Assembly (NCBI RefSeq): GCF_015751905.1
Contig: NZ_JADOUF010000001.1
Span: 682,001-746,000, forward strand
Source of the DNA: Longispora fulva
GTDB taxonomy: Bacteria; Actinomycetota; Actinomycetes; Mycobacteriales; Micromonosporaceae
Direction of reading: 5' to 3'
Length of the DNA stretch: 64,000 nucleotides
A program made the translations under genes and the position numbers. Under the pieces are notes generated by a model. It saw only the letters and a list, made by a program, of their open reading frames with translations, was not told the origin of the DNA and searched no databases. The first letter of the stretch is position 1, and every line of letters starts with the position of its first letter. This document shows positions 17,725 through 26,899 of this stretch, piece by piece.

Positions 17725-17930
17725 TAACCCCGAGTTATGCGGCTCTGGGGGCTGCCTGGTGACCGTGGACGGGTGTTCCGCTAAACGGCAGTGAAATATT
17801 ACATGCCACCAAGCGACGAGCGTCGCACCGCGCCATCCGTACACCCGTGGACTGCTCGACTCGGTGCCGCGCGTCGACCGGTGGCCTGCCACGTCCCGTT
17901 ACCGGACCCCCACGAAAAAGGAGTAGTTCC

Positions 17931-19130
17931 GTGCACCCCTTCACCCGCATGACAGCGGTGGTGGCCAGCCTGATCGTCACCGCCACACTCGGCGTTACCG
18001 GGACCGCGTATGCCGCCCCGCGCTCGGCGACTGCCACCGAGGCGTGCAAGTTGCCCGGCCGTACGGGCTGGACCGACGAGGGCCACGACACCATGCACCC
18101 GGTGTTTCACCCCTCGACGGGAAAGGCCCGGGCGGTCATGCTGTTCGTCGACTTTCCCGACGCCCCGGCGCCGAGCGGCGACACCGATGAGTACTACAAC
18201 TGGCTCCAGCCGGGCACCGACTGGTACCGGACGGCGTCGAACGGGCGGTTGAACCTGACCATCGATCCGGTCAGGCGGTGGTTCCGGATGCCGCAGGACT
18301 CCGGCTCCTACGGCTTCGAGCGGGGGATCAGTTTCGAGCAGCAGGAGCTCTACATCAAGCAGGCCGTGGCGGCGGCCGACAGCGTCGTCGACTTCTCCCG
18401 CTACGACCTGGTCTACCTCGTGCCGCCGAAGAACGCCGCGCGGATCACGTTCTCGCCGGCCTTCATCGACGACCGGGTCGACAGCCCCGGGGTCGTCGCC
18501 GACGGTCACCCGCTGCGGTGGGGGGCGACGTTCGGGCAGGACATGTGGCGCTGGGGCTCGAAGGTGCTCAACCACGAGACCGGGCACACGATGGGACTGC
18601 CTGACCTGTACGCCTTCACCGACCCGGACGGTACCGGTGACTGGCACCGCTACGTCGGCGGCTGGGACATCATGGGCGACATCGCGGGCAACGCGCCACA
18701 GTACTTCGCCTGGCACGCCTGGAAGCTCGGCTGGCTCGACGACAACCAGGTCTTCTGCGCGCCGCAGCACGGGCGCGCCACCTTCCCGCTGACCCCGATC
18801 GAGCGGGCCGGCGGGCGCAAGATGGTCGTCATCCGCACGGAGGAGACGACGGCGTACGTCGCCGAGTACCGCCGGGCGATCGGCTTGGATTCCAAGGCGT
18901 GCTCGTCCGGCGTGGTCATCTACAGGGTCGATTCGGCGGCGTGGTCGGGATACGCGCCGATCCAGGTGATGGACTCGAAGACGGATGCGTCTCCGCCCGC
19001 TGGCTGCAGGCCACTGGATGACGGTGCCTTCCGGGCGGGACAGGTCTTCGAGGACACCGCGGCCGGTGTGCGGATCCGGGTGATCGCCTCCGGTGACGGC
19101 GGCGGCGTGATCGAGGTTCGCGGAAGCTGA
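17931..19130 (+). CDS. Secreted M6-type metalloprotease
   Basis: A GTG start with a strong AAAAAGGAG site gives 399 residues. Residues 1-28 are a signal peptide ending TAYA. The zinc site is HETGH at 215-219 in NHETGHTMGLPDLY, followed by GGWDIMGD, the Met-turn-like segment seen in M6 (immune inhibitor A type) proteases. The ARAVMLFVDFPDAPAP segment is also typical of the family. It should degrade proteins outside the cell. About 205 bases before it include a possible promoter and no other gene. Confidence 0.85.
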   Translation: MHPFTRMTAVVASLIVTATLGVTGTAYAAPRSATATEACKLPGRTGWTDEGHDTMHPVFHPSTGKARAVMLFVDFPDAPAPSGDTDEYYNWLQPGTDWYRTASNGRLNLTIDPVRRWFRMPQDSGSYGFERGISFEQQELYIKQAVAAADSVVDFSRYDLVYLVPPKNAARITFSPAFIDDRVDSPGVVADGHPLRWGATFGQDMWRWGSKVLNHETGHTMGLPDLYAFTDPDGTGDWHRYVGGWDIMGDIAGNAPQYFAWHAWKLGWLDDNQVFCAPQHGRATFPLTPIERAGGRKMVVIRTEETTAYVAEYRRAIGLDSKACSSGVVIYRVDSAAWSGYAPIQVMDSKTDASPPAGCRPLDDGAFRAGQVFEDTAAGVRIRVIASGDGGGVIEVRGS

Positions 19131-19292
19131 CCTCCCGCCCGGGGATTCGCTGGGAGCGGGGCTGGGGTTCGGCGACCTCAGCCCTCCCCTCGGCAGCCGC
19201 CAGACAAGGGCGCAGCAGCAGGAAGCCGAGCAGCGCGCCGCCCGCCAGCGCGGGGCGGTGCCACGTCGGTTCGGTCTGCCATAGTGTTGATC

Positions 19293-20555
19293 ATGAGCAG
19301 ACTGGTCCAGATCGACGGTTACCGACGCTTCTGGGCCGCCAGCACGGTCTCGGTGTTCGGCACCCACATCACCACGATCGCGCTCCAGATCCTCGTGGTG
19401 GAGGGGCTGCGGGCGAGCGCCACCGAGTACGGGCTGGTCAGTTCGGCCCGCTGGCTGCCCTACCTGCTGTTCGGCCTGGTCGCGGGCGTGCTGATCGACC
19501 GGCACCGGCGCAGGCCCGTCCTGGTCTGGTCTGACCTGGGGCGGGGCCTGCTGCTTGCCGCGATCCCGCTGCTCTACCTGGGTGAGGCGCTCAGCCTGAC
19601 CACCCTGGCGGGGCTGTTGTTCTGCTTCGGCATGCTGTCGTTGCTCTACGACACCGCCGAGCAGGCGTACCTGCCCAGACTCGTACCCCGGGAGCTGCTC
19701 ACCCCGGCCAACGCCCAGCTCCAGCTGACCACGAACCTGGCGCAGACCGCCGGGCCGGCGCTCGGCGGCGTGCTGATCAGGGTGATCACGGCCCCGATCG
19801 CGATCGTCGTCGACGCGGTCAGCTATCTCGCCTCGGGCCTGGTGCTGGCCACGATCCGCACCTCCGAACCGGCGCCCCAGCCGGACGAGCGCCGTGATCT
19901 GGTCCGTGAGCTGCGCGAGGGGCTGTCCTACGTGTACCGGCATCGCCTCCTGCGCGCGCACGCGATCAACGGGCACCTGTGGTTCCTGGTCCACAGCGCG
20001 CTGACCACGGTGCTCACCTTCTTCGTGGTCGAGAAGGGCCAGCTCGGGCTGGGCGCGTTCGGTCTGGGCCTGGTCTACGCGGCTGGCGGCGTCGGCGCGG
20101 TGCTGGGCAACGCGCTGTCCAGCCGGCTGTCCGCCCGCCTGGACGCCGGCCCCACCATGGTGCTGTGCTCCCTGGCCAAGGCTCTGCCATGGCTGCTGGT
20201 CGTGTTCGCCCGGCCCGGGTCGGCCGCGCTGCCCATGGTCGCGTTCGGCCTGTTCGGCTTCTGGTTCCTCCTCGGGGTGTGCGGACCGGTCGAGATGGGC
20301 TGGCGGCAGTCGATCACGCCCGACGCGCTCCAGGCCCGGATGGGCGGCACGATCCGGTCGGTCAACCGGGCGGCGGTCGTGATCGGCGCCCCGCTCGGCG
20401 GGCTGCTCGCCGACCACACCAGCGACCGGTGCGCGCTGTGGGCGGGGATCGTCGGCCTGGCCGTGGCCGGCGGCTACGCGTACTGCTCGCCGTTGCGCCG
20501 GGCCAGCTACGCCGACGCCGCGCCAGAAGCCCAGCCGGCATCACCGCGTGTGTGA
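19293..20555 (+). CDS. MFS transporter (EntS-like exporter branch)
   Basis: The product of about 420 residues has 10-12 predicted membrane helices. The loop between helices 2 and 3 has DRHRRRPVLVWSD, the MFS signature, and GVLIDRHRRR precedes it. The sequence style (FWAASTVSVFGTHITTIALQ) fits the drug or siderophore exporter group related to EntS. It probably pumps small molecules out through the inner membrane using the proton gradient. GTG at 19284 is an alternative start. No regulator is adjacent. Confidence 0.88.
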   Translation: MSRLVQIDGYRRFWAASTVSVFGTHITTIALQILVVEGLRASATEYGLVSSARWLPYLLFGLVAGVLIDRHRRRPVLVWSDLGRGLLLAAIPLLYLGEALSLTTLAGLLFCFGMLSLLYDTAEQAYLPRLVPRELLTPANAQLQLTTNLAQTAGPALGGVLIRVITAPIAIVVDAVSYLASGLVLATIRTSEPAPQPDERRDLVRELREGLSYVYRHRLLRAHAINGHLWFLVHSALTTVLTFFVVEKGQLGLGAFGLGLVYAAGGVGAVLGNALSSRLSARLDAGPTMVLCSLAKALPWLLVVFARPGSAALPMVAFGLFGFWFLLGVCGPVEMGWRQSITPDALQARMGGTIRSVNRAAVVIGAPLGGLLADHTSDRCALWAGIVGLAVAGGYAYCSPLRRASYADAAPEAQPASPRV

Positions 20556-20672
20556 ATGCCGCTGGCTGGGGACGGCCCGCGACCGCCCGGCCGGCGCGGG
20601 AGGTGCCGACGGGGCGGCGGCGCGTAGGAGCGTGCGCTGAGTCTGTACCCCGACAGTCCCGTGGCAGCCCGG

Positions 20673-21302
20673 CTACGAGGCGTCGTTGAAGCGTACGAGT
20701 GTCCAGCGTGCCGGCGGGAACTGTGCCGGATCGTCGTCGGTGACCCACTCGGTGACGGCGGCGTTGCGCACATTCGCCACCTCGAAGGGGTAGTAGTGCC
20801 CGAGCAGCCCCAGTCCGCCGAACGATGCCGCGACGGTCTCGGCGTGCCCCACGATTAGGACTGTCCCGCCCCGGTGGCGTGCGGCGATGTCGACGAGCGT
20901 CCTGGACACCCGGGTGACCAGCTCCGCCCACGTCTCGTTGTCGCGTTCGAACGGGCGGAAGACTCCGCCGCCGTCGACACTGTGGTCGCGCCGTAGTTCG
21001 GCGATCGGCATCCCGTCGGCGTACGGGGGCGTGTGCCACGTGCACAGCCCGCAGTCGGTGGCGGCGGGGACGCCCAGCTGTTCAGAGATCGGTGCCGCGG
21101 TTTCCCGCGCGCGCCGCAGTGTCGAGGAGTACACCGCGATGCGACCCCAGTCGGCGGCTTGACCTTTGATGCGCGACGCGAGCCGCGCGGCCTGCTCGTG
21201 GCCGAGTGGGGTCAGGCCGCCGCATGTCCGTGGGCCGCCGACCACGCGCTGTGCCTTGTGTACCGAGTCGCCATGTCTGACCAACACCATCCGAGTGCGC
21301 AC
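20673..21302 (-). CDS. Histidine phosphatase family protein
   Basis: The phosphate pocket is LVRHGDS near the N-terminus, with the nucleophilic histidine in RHG. The second catalytic histidine is in VLIVGHAET. STLRRARETA supplies the third conserved Arg segment. The family includes phosphoglycerate mutases and many small-molecule phosphatases. The start may be GTG at 21302 (209 residues) or ATG at 21290; a GGGAG site lies just ahead of both. It is convergent with the MFS gene. The substrate is unknown. Confidence 0.88.
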   Translation of the reverse strand: MRTRMVLVRHGDSVHKAQRVVGGPRTCGGLTPLGHEQAARLASRIKGQAADWGRIAVYSSTLRRARETAAPISEQLGVPAATDCGLCTWHTPPYADGMPIAELRRDHSVDGGGVFRPFERDNETWAELVTRVSRTLVDIAARHRGGTVLIVGHAETVAASFGGLGLLGHYYPFEVANVRNAAVTEWVTDDDPAQFPPARWTLVRFNDAS

Positions 21303-21420
21303 AGCTCCCAACAATACGAAGCTGCCGGGTATCGGCTGCCACCAGCTGGGCGAAAAGCCGATCATGAACGGGTGACGCGAGATCTGGGAGCCGACGGCGG
21401 CCATGGCCCCGCGCCCGTGG

Positions 21421-21822
21421 TCAGCCGGGGAGCTGTTCGGTGTTCTGGGCGGCGGTGATCAGCCACCGGCCTTCCTCTTTGGCCAGGACGTACATCGGGG
21501 TGGTCGGGTTGCCCTGTGGCACGCCGTCGAGGGTGCGGTATTGCCCGCGTCCTTTGACCGCCGCGACGTCGGGTCGGATGAACAGCACGTCGACCAGTTC
21601 GTAGGTGACGGTCTGCTGCGCCATCGCTCCCGGCAGCGCCTGGCGGGTGAAGTCGGCGATCTCGGTCAGGCCCCACAGCAGTCTGCCGCCGGCGGTGGTC
21701 CAGATCGCGTCGTGCCGGAAGAGGCTCAGGAACTCCTCGGGCGACTCGTTGCGTTGGGAGTGTTCGATGGTGGCGATGACCTGGCGGATGGCTTCGATGT
21801 CGGGGCTCTGCTCTGTGCTCAC
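21421..21822 (-). CDS. SgcJ/EcaC-like NTF2-fold protein
   Basis: The 133-residue product fits the SgcJ/EcaC group of the NTF2-like superfamily, named from enediyne clusters: DIEAIRQVIATIEHSQRN helix, FLSLFRHDAIWTTAGGRLLWG, and a C-terminal sheet with GRGQYRTLDG and WLITAAQNTEQ. Most members are stand-alone, of unknown activity, in the cytoplasm. No biosynthetic cluster is visible around it. It lies about 120 bases downstream of the start of the histidine phosphatase and in the same direction. Confidence 0.8.
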   Translation of the reverse strand: MSTEQSPDIEAIRQVIATIEHSQRNESPEEFLSLFRHDAIWTTAGGRLLWGLTEIADFTRQALPGAMAQQTVTYELVDVLFIRPDVAAVKGRGQYRTLDGVPQGNPTTPMYVLAKEEGRWLITAAQNTEQLPG

Positions 21823-21927
21823 GTCGATCAGCTTCGCGCTTCAAGCGGACTTGAGGTCAAGCCCCTGAGGCCCGGTACCCGTGTGCTGGAAGGATATCGA
21901 GGCCGGTGTCGCAGGTGCGGCTGCTTG

Positions 21928-22446
21928 TCAGTGCAGGGCGTGGGTCAGAATCACGCCAACCGCGGCGGCGAGCAACGCAACGGCGGTCACCTCGGCCAGG
22001 ATGGCCCAGCGCAGAAGTTGGGCTTTGCCCCGGTTCTGTCGCTGCGCGTATCGGAGCACGTCGAGGTTGCTGTCCACGATCATCCGCAGCGCTCCCCGGG
22101 CGGTCAGCACGCGCCAAGAGCCCTCCACGGTGCGTTGAAGCTGGTCCGCGTTGGCTCGGGCATAGTTGCGTACGGCGTTGGTGAGCAGGCCCAGAACCGC
22201 TGCGGCGACAAACAGCAGCAGGGCCAGCAGGACGATGACGACGGCCTCGCCGGGCGGTTGGTACCCGTTGGCCTGCGTCACCAGCGCGGCCAGCGCGAAC
22301 AGCAGTGCGACGAGGCCACCGGATGTGGTGATGACGTTGTTGCCCCTGTTCTCCAAGGAAGCCTTGCGACTGTCCTGGAAGGTGAGCTCCCGCTCGACGA
22401 CAGCGGCCAGCAACTGGATGCCCTCGTTGTCGGGTTCAGAACCCAT
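21928..22446 (-). CDS. Small integral membrane protein of unknown function
   Basis: The 172-residue protein has two central helices (residues about 43-60 and 68-92) and a third at the C-terminus (about 150-170). Between them lies a charged helical loop of about 55 residues. The lead-in FQDSRKASLENRGNNVITTS recalls small two-helix membrane proteins used as effectors in nucleotide-signalled defence (SLATT or Pycsar-type), but no diagnostic residue proves that. Its ATG overlaps the stop of the upstream 63-residue gene (TGATG), so the two are translationally coupled. Confidence 0.7.
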   Translation of the reverse strand: MGSEPDNEGIQLLAAVVERELTFQDSRKASLENRGNNVITTSGGLVALLFALAALVTQANGYQPPGEAVVIVLLALLLFVAAAVLGLLTNAVRNYARANADQLQRTVEGSWRVLTARGALRMIVDSNLDVLRYAQRQNRGKAQLLRWAILAEVTAVALLAAAVGVILTHALH

Positions 22447-22637
22447 CAGCCCGGCCCGATCCAGTCCTGCTGGATCCCGGGCTCGTCCGACAGGCCCAAC
22501 CCGACGTAGCCGTCCTCGATCAGCGCGGCCAGCAGGCTCTCCGGCACCTGCGTCTCTTCGCCGGCGCGGTGGATCACGCCGGACTCGTCTGTCCAGTCGC
22601 GTCGGAATGTCACGGACACCATGTGACTCATGTCCAT
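22446..22637 (-). CDS. Small protein coupled to the membrane protein
   Basis: A 63-residue acidic protein, with three in-frame ATGs at its start (22637, 22631, 22622). It is predicted as a beta strand (VSVTFRRDWTDESGVIHRAG) followed by a helix (VPESLLAALIEDGYVG). I do not recognise a family. It has no signal peptide. Its stop overlaps the ATG of the membrane protein gene, so the pair is likely to work together, for example as regulator and effector. No partner gene with known defence function lies nearby. Confidence 0.6.
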   Translation of the reverse strand: MDMSHMVSVTFRRDWTDESGVIHRAGEETQVPESLLAALIEDGYVGLGLSDEPGIQQDWIGPG

Positions 22638-22728
22638 GAATGTAACGTCACCGTGGCCGGCTGCGCCACCACCCCGGTCGGGTGGAGCCAGCCAGGACCG
22701 GCGGTTCCCGTCACCGATGCCGTGACCA

Positions 22729-23700
22729 CTATGCGGTGGAGCTGGTGAGTTGATCGCCGAGGGTACTGCGTCGATACAGGGTCTGTCGGCCACTGCGGGA
22801 TCTGGTGACCAGCCCGGTGTCGTGCAGCACCCGCAGGGTCTGGGACACGGCACTCGGGCTCACGCCGACCCGGCGGGCGATCTCGCTGGTGGACAGTGGC
22901 TCGTCGAGCAGGCCGAGCAGGCGTGCCTTCGCCACGCCGATCAGCGCGTCCAGGGCGGTCGGGTCCACGGTCGGGGCCGCCCACAGGGTCGCCACGCCGC
23001 GGCTGGGGTAGGTCAGTGCCGGTGGCATGTCGGAGGTGACCGGCGGGGCCGGTTTGTGCGCGAACACCGACGGCATCAGCAGTAGCCCGTGCCCGGCCGC
23101 CGCGACCCGGAACTGGCTGATCATCCGGTCGATCGTCAGGGCGCCGTCGCGCCAGCGCACGTGCGGGTGCAGGTCGGCGAACAGCAGCCGTGCGCCTCCG
23201 ACGGCCAACTGCCGGGCGCGGTAGGTCATGTCGGCTTCCGCGACGAGGCGGAGGTGTGCCCAGAACGGTTCGATCGCGATTCTCCAGTACCGGTGAAGCA
23301 CGTCGCCGATGGCGTCGCGCAACGTCGCGGCGGTGTGCTCGTCCTCGGTGCGCAACTGGTGGGGCACGGGGCTCGGTGCGTGGGCGGCGGTGAGGTCGCG
23401 GCGGATCAGCTCGGCGGGCGTGGCCAGCAGGACCGCCATTTCGTCGGCGAAGGTCGGCGCGAACGTCGTGGGCCGCGGGGTGAGGAAGTCCGGCAGTGTC
23501 AGGCGCGGTCCGACGAGTGACACCAGCAGGTCGACATCCGCCGGGTCGAGCCGGCTCAACGCCGTGCGGCGCCAGGGGAGGTGCAGCGCGTGCACGCCGG
23601 GGTCGCGGAGGATCCGCAGGCTGAGCACGGTCTCGTTGATCGGGGAGATCGCGAAGCGGGTGTCGGCGAGGTCCTCGACGCCGAGTTCGTAGATGATCAT
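22729..23700 (-). CDS. ArsR-type winged-helix regulator with an N-terminal extension
   Basis: The 323-residue protein ends with a winged-helix (residues about 240-310: LLDEPLSTSEIARRVGVSPSAVSQTLRVLHDTGLVTR). The first 230 residues have no recognised motif, though such long ArsR-like regulators with DUF5937-type N-termini are common in actinomycetes. No metal-binding cysteine pair is visible, so it is unlikely to be a metal sensor. It is divergent from the MFS gene at 23758 with 57 bases between, including an 11-bp palindrome, and probably represses that pump. Confidence 0.85.
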   Translation of the reverse strand: MIIYELGVEDLADTRFAISPINETVLSLRILRDPGVHALHLPWRRTALSRLDPADVDLLVSLVGPRLTLPDFLTPRPTTFAPTFADEMAVLLATPAELIRRDLTAAHAPSPVPHQLRTEDEHTAATLRDAIGDVLHRYWRIAIEPFWAHLRLVAEADMTYRARQLAVGGARLLFADLHPHVRWRDGALTIDRMISQFRVAAAGHGLLLMPSVFAHKPAPPVTSDMPPALTYPSRGVATLWAAPTVDPTALDALIGVAKARLLGLLDEPLSTSEIARRVGVSPSAVSQTLRVLHDTGLVTRSRSGRQTLYRRSTLGDQLTSSTA

Positions 23701-23705
23701 TAAGG

Positions 23706-23716
23706 TGTAGCCTACA
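23706..23716. promoter_or_regulatory. Candidate operator between the ArsR-like gene and the MFS gene
   Basis: The palindrome tgtag-c-ctaca lies in the 57-base divergent gap, 5 bases before the regulator start. Its place fits repression of both genes by the adjacent winged-helix protein. The short arms make it only a candidate. Confidence 0.4.
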
Positions 23717-23757
23717 TCGATTCCGCGGCCGGCCCGTCCCGTCGTGGACTGGACGGC

Positions 23758-24981
23758 GTGACGACGACAGTGACCGGCCGGCTGGTCGGAATACTCGCCC
23801 TGACCTGCGGCGTGGCCGTGGGGACCATCTATTTTCCGCAGGCGATCAGCCCCCTGGTCGCCGCCGGGCTGGGGGCGGACCCGGACGCCGCCGCGGGTGT
23901 GGTGACCGCGACCCAGGTCGGGTACGCCCTCGGAATCCTCTTGCTGGTCCCGCTCGGTGACCGGCTGCCGCACCGGCCGTTGCTGGTGACACTGCTGGGC
24001 CTGACCACCCTGGCGCTGGCGGGCGCGGGCCTCGCCCCGGACCTTCCCGCGCTGGTCGGGGCCAGTCTGCTGGTCGGGGTCACCGCTGTCGTGGCACCCA
24101 TCATGGGCCCGCTGGCGGCGGGGCTGGTACCGGCGCACCGGCGCGGCGTGGTCAGCGGGACGCTGCTGAGCGGGTCGATCGCCGGCATGCTCGTGTCCCG
24201 GGCGTTCGGCGGGATGCTCGGCGAGGCGCTGGGCTGGCGGGCGCCGTACCTGATCGCGGCCGTGTTCACCCTCGCCATGGCGCTCGTGCTCCTGCGGGCG
24301 CTGCCCGACACCACGCCCACGTCGCGGCATTCTTACCGCACGCTGGTCATCCAGCCGCTGCGACTGCTGCGCACCGAACCGCCGCTGCGCCGGTCATGCC
24401 TGAACCAGGCCGCCGCGTTCGCCGGTTTCTCCGTCGCCTGGACGTGCGTGGCGATGCTGATCACCGGGCCGGTGTACCGCCTCGACGCCCGCGCGGTGGG
24501 ACTGCTGGCACTGGTCAACGCGGCCACCATGGTGTGCGCGCCGCTCGCGGGTCGACTCGTGGACCGGCACGGCCCCGACGCGGTCAACCGGGTGACCCTC
24601 GCCGGCATGGCGGCCTCCGCGGCGGTGCTGGCTTTCGGTGCGGCCGGCGGCACCGTCGGGCTGATCGCCGTGACCGTCGGCCTGCTCCTGCTCGACGTGG
24701 CGATGCAGTCCGGGATGGTCGCCAACGGCGTACGGATCTACGGCATCGCAACACACGCGCGCAGTCGCCTCAACACGGCCTACATGACCTGCGCCTACGT
24801 CAGCGGCGGCGCGGGCTCGTGGCTCGGGACACGCCTGTACACGACACTGGGCTGGGTCGGGGTGTGTGCGCTGATCGCGGTGCTCGCCGTGGCCGCGCTG
24901 ATCCGGCACGCCACGTGCCGCGAGTCCGTCGGCGCCGGCCAGGACCAGGTTGCCGCCGACACCGCGCGGGTGTCGTCGTGA
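23758..24981 (+). CDS. MFS transporter
   Basis: The GTG start gives 407 residues with 12 predicted membrane helices. The loop after helix 2 is GDRLPHRPLLV, the MFS signature, and its counterpart in the second half is GRLVDRHGPDAVN. The closest pattern is the YnfM/AraJ-like efflux group. Its stop overlaps the start of the GNAT gene (GTGA), so the two form an operon. It is divergent from the ArsR-like regulator. A joint role of export plus acetylation of a toxic compound is likely but inferred. Confidence 0.9.
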   Translation: MTTTVTGRLVGILALTCGVAVGTIYFPQAISPLVAAGLGADPDAAAGVVTATQVGYALGILLLVPLGDRLPHRPLLVTLLGLTTLALAGAGLAPDLPALVGASLLVGVTAVVAPIMGPLAAGLVPAHRRGVVSGTLLSGSIAGMLVSRAFGGMLGEALGWRAPYLIAAVFTLAMALVLLRALPDTTPTSRHSYRTLVIQPLRLLRTEPPLRRSCLNQAAAFAGFSVAWTCVAMLITGPVYRLDARAVGLLALVNAATMVCAPLAGRLVDRHGPDAVNRVTLAGMAASAAVLAFGAAGGTVGLIAVTVGLLLLDVAMQSGMVANGVRIYGIATHARSRLNTAYMTCAYVSGGAGSWLGTRLYTTLGWVGVCALIAVLAVAALIRHATCRESVGAGQDQVAADTARVSS

Positions 24982-25745
24982 CGGCTCGGGTTCTCGATGA
25001 CGGCGGCCTCCGTACTATCGTCGGCGGAGTGGATCATGAATTGCTGCCCGACCGTGGGGCCATCCTCGCGGTCGCCGACTCGCCGTATCTGCGCTACCAG
25101 TTGCGCGGCGAGGCCACCGGTCACCGGCTCGGCGACGCGCTGTTCGTCCGGTACGCCGCCGGCGACGGCCACTCCGCCCTGCTCGTGGGCCCTCCCGGCG
25201 ACGCGCGCCGGCTCATCGACATGGTCGACCTGGCCGGGCTCGACGGGCTGCACGGACCGCCCGGGATCGAGCTGCCGTTTGCTGGACAGACCGACGAGTG
25301 GGAATTCCGGTGGACGCACACGATCCAGGAACTCGACCCGTCCGCGCCCACCATGGTCGTGCTCGACGGTCGGCGTGACGCGGACGAGATCAATGCCGTC
25401 CTCGACCTCGCGCTGCCGGCGAGTCAGGTCCGACCCGGCCAGCCGCAGGTGATCGCCTGGCTCGGCGTACGCGTCGCCGGCCGGATCGCCGCGGTCGCCG
25501 CCGACGTCGGTCGATCCGGGGTGGGCATGTTCGGCGGGTTCGCGGTGCACCCCGACTTTCAGGGCCAGGGCCTCGGCTCGGCGCTCACCACCGCACTCAC
25601 CCGCCGGCTGATCGCCGACTACGGTGTGGCGGCGCTGAGTGTCTACAGCGCCAACACGTCAGCGATCCGGATGTACGCCAAGCACGGCTACATCGACACG
25701 GTCCAGCGATGCTCGGGCCGCCTCACCGTCGCGGGAGTGCGGTGA
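24978..25745 (+). CDS. GNAT family N-acetyltransferase
   Basis: This 255-residue protein starts at GTG within the stop of the MFS gene. Its C-terminal third has the GNAT core: MFGGFAVHPDFQGQGLGSAL, then LTRRLIADYGVAALSVYSANT and AIRMYAKHGYIDT. The N-terminal 140 residues form a second, degenerate acetyltransferase-like half, as in FR47-like enzymes. Being coupled to the pump, it may inactivate the same compound. No signal peptide. Confidence 0.85.
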   Translation: MTARVLDDGGLRTIVGGVDHELLPDRGAILAVADSPYLRYQLRGEATGHRLGDALFVRYAAGDGHSALLVGPPGDARRLIDMVDLAGLDGLHGPPGIELPFAGQTDEWEFRWTHTIQELDPSAPTMVVLDGRRDADEINAVLDLALPASQVRPGQPQVIAWLGVRVAGRIAAVAADVGRSGVGMFGGFAVHPDFQGQGLGSALTTALTRRLIADYGVAALSVYSANTSAIRMYAKHGYIDTVQRCSGRLTVAGVR

Positions 25746-25799
25746 TCCGTGGTCGGTGGGTCCCGCGATGAAACGGGGTGGTCAACGGACCCGAGCGAG

Positions 25800-26177
25800 T
25801 CACTTGCTGGCCCGCTGCCGGGCCTTCTCGATCTCGTTGATGTGGGCTTCGGTCCATTCCCGGAGCGCGGCGATCGGGCCGGCCAGGCTACGGCCCAGCT
25901 CGGTCAGGTCGTAGTCGACCCGGGGCGGGATGGTCGGGTGCACCGTACGGGTGAGGAATCCGTCGGCCTCGAGTTGGCGCAGGGTCTGGGTGAGCATCTT
26001 CTGCGAGACGCCCTGGACGCGTCGGGCCAGGTCGGTGTAGCGCATGGTGCCGTCGATCAGGGCGTCGACGATGAGGATCGTCCATTTGCCGGCGATGTGG
26101 TTGAGGACCTGCCGGGTGGGGCACTCGGCGGAGTAGACGTCGGCGGGCAGGCCGGAGGATTCCACGATGGTGCGCAC
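25800..26177 (-). CDS. HxlR family transcriptional regulator
   Basis: The 125-residue protein starts at GTG (26177). It has the HxlR winged helix: CPTRQVLNHIAGKWTILIVDAL, then RYTDLARRVQGVSQKMLTQTLRQLE, and the wing ending in YDLTELGRSL. The single N-terminal cysteine (AECPTR) is where many family members sense quinones or electrophiles. It is divergent from a nitroreductase gene with inverted repeats between, a common arrangement for a redox-sensing repressor and its target. Confidence 0.92.
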   Translation of the reverse strand: MRTIVESSGLPADVYSAECPTRQVLNHIAGKWTILIVDALIDGTMRYTDLARRVQGVSQKMLTQTLRQLEADGFLTRTVHPTIPPRVDYDLTELGRSLAGPIAALREWTEAHINEIEKARQRASK

Positions 26178-26183
26178 CCTTGG

Positions 26184-26232
26184 GAGAGTAACGCACTCTC
26201 AAGTGCCTTCTTCCGAAAGGAGAGCGACTCTC
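26184..26232. promoter_or_regulatory. Two inverted repeats in the HxlR/nitroreductase gap
   Basis: gagagt-aacgc-actctc (26184-26200) and gagag-cga-ctctc (26220-26232) lie in the 68-base divergent region. The shared gagag/ctctc half-site suggests two binding positions for one regulator, most likely the HxlR protein, covering both promoters. Confidence 0.55.
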
Positions 26233-26245
26233 TGATAGTTAGTGC

Positions 26246-26899
26246 ATGACGAACCGCACGCTCTCTGTCGCAGACGCCATCCGTACCCGCCGCGCAGTCC
26301 GCCACTACCGACCCGACCCCGTCCCTGGCGCCGACCTCGAAACACTGCTGGACCTGGCGATCGAGGCGCCGACCAGCTGGAACCTTCAGGATCGGTCCAT
26401 CATCGTGGTGTCCAGCGAGGAGGGCCGTGCCGGCCTGACCCTGGCGACGGGCGGGCAGCCCCAGCCGCAGGAGGCCCCGGTGGTTCTGGTCTTCGTGGCC
26501 GAACCGTGGGCCTGGCGGGAGGATCGCAGCGACGTCTATGCCCACGCACGCGGCAACGGGGCCTGGAGCGAGGAGTTCATCGCGATGTTCTCCACCGCGT
26601 CGACGGCGTTTCAGGCCGGGCTCCAGGACCGCGGACTGCTGCGCGAGTACGCGGTCAAGGACGCCATGATCGCCGCCAGCTTCGTGATGTTGGCGGCCAC
26701 GGAGTTGGGGCTGGCCACGTCGCCGATGAACGGGTGGGACGAGGCACTCGTGAAGAAGGCTGTTGGCATCGACGACCGCGAGGATCTGGCCATCGCGCTC
26801 CTGGTGTCGGTGGGCTATCCGGCCGAGCGGCCCCGTCATCCTGGCCGCCGAGCCCGCAGCCGCAATGTCTACCGGGAGCATTTCGGGGCGGGTTGGTAA
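26246..26899 (+). CDS. Nitroreductase family protein
   Basis: The 217-residue length fits FMN-dependent nitroreductases. The FMN-phosphate segment TRRAVRHYRPDPV is at residues about 13-25, EAPTSWNLQDRSIIV is the second flavin contact, and the C-terminal half has AATELGLATSPMNGWDE. The enzyme reduces nitro compounds or quinones with NAD(P)H in the cytoplasm. It is probably controlled by the divergent HxlR protein. Its 3' end plus terminator is repeated in degenerate form at 33.3 kb. Confidence 0.9.
   Translation: MTNRTLSVADAIRTRRAVRHYRPDPVPGADLETLLDLAIEAPTSWNLQDRSIIVVSSEEGRAGLTLATGGQPQPQEAPVVLVFVAEPWAWREDRSDVYAHARGNGAWSEEFIAMFSTASTAFQAGLQDRGLLREYAVKDAMIAASFVMLAATELGLATSPMNGWDEALVKKAVGIDDREDLAIALLVSVGYPAERPRHPGRRARSRNVYREHFGAGW

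Noticed and set aside
17799-20417. Long antisense frame (872 codons) over the M6 protease and MFS genes
   Set aside because: It is a by-product of high third-position G+C. The plus-strand genes have clear families, starts and ribosome sites; the antisense product is Gln/Arg/Gly-rich without motif.
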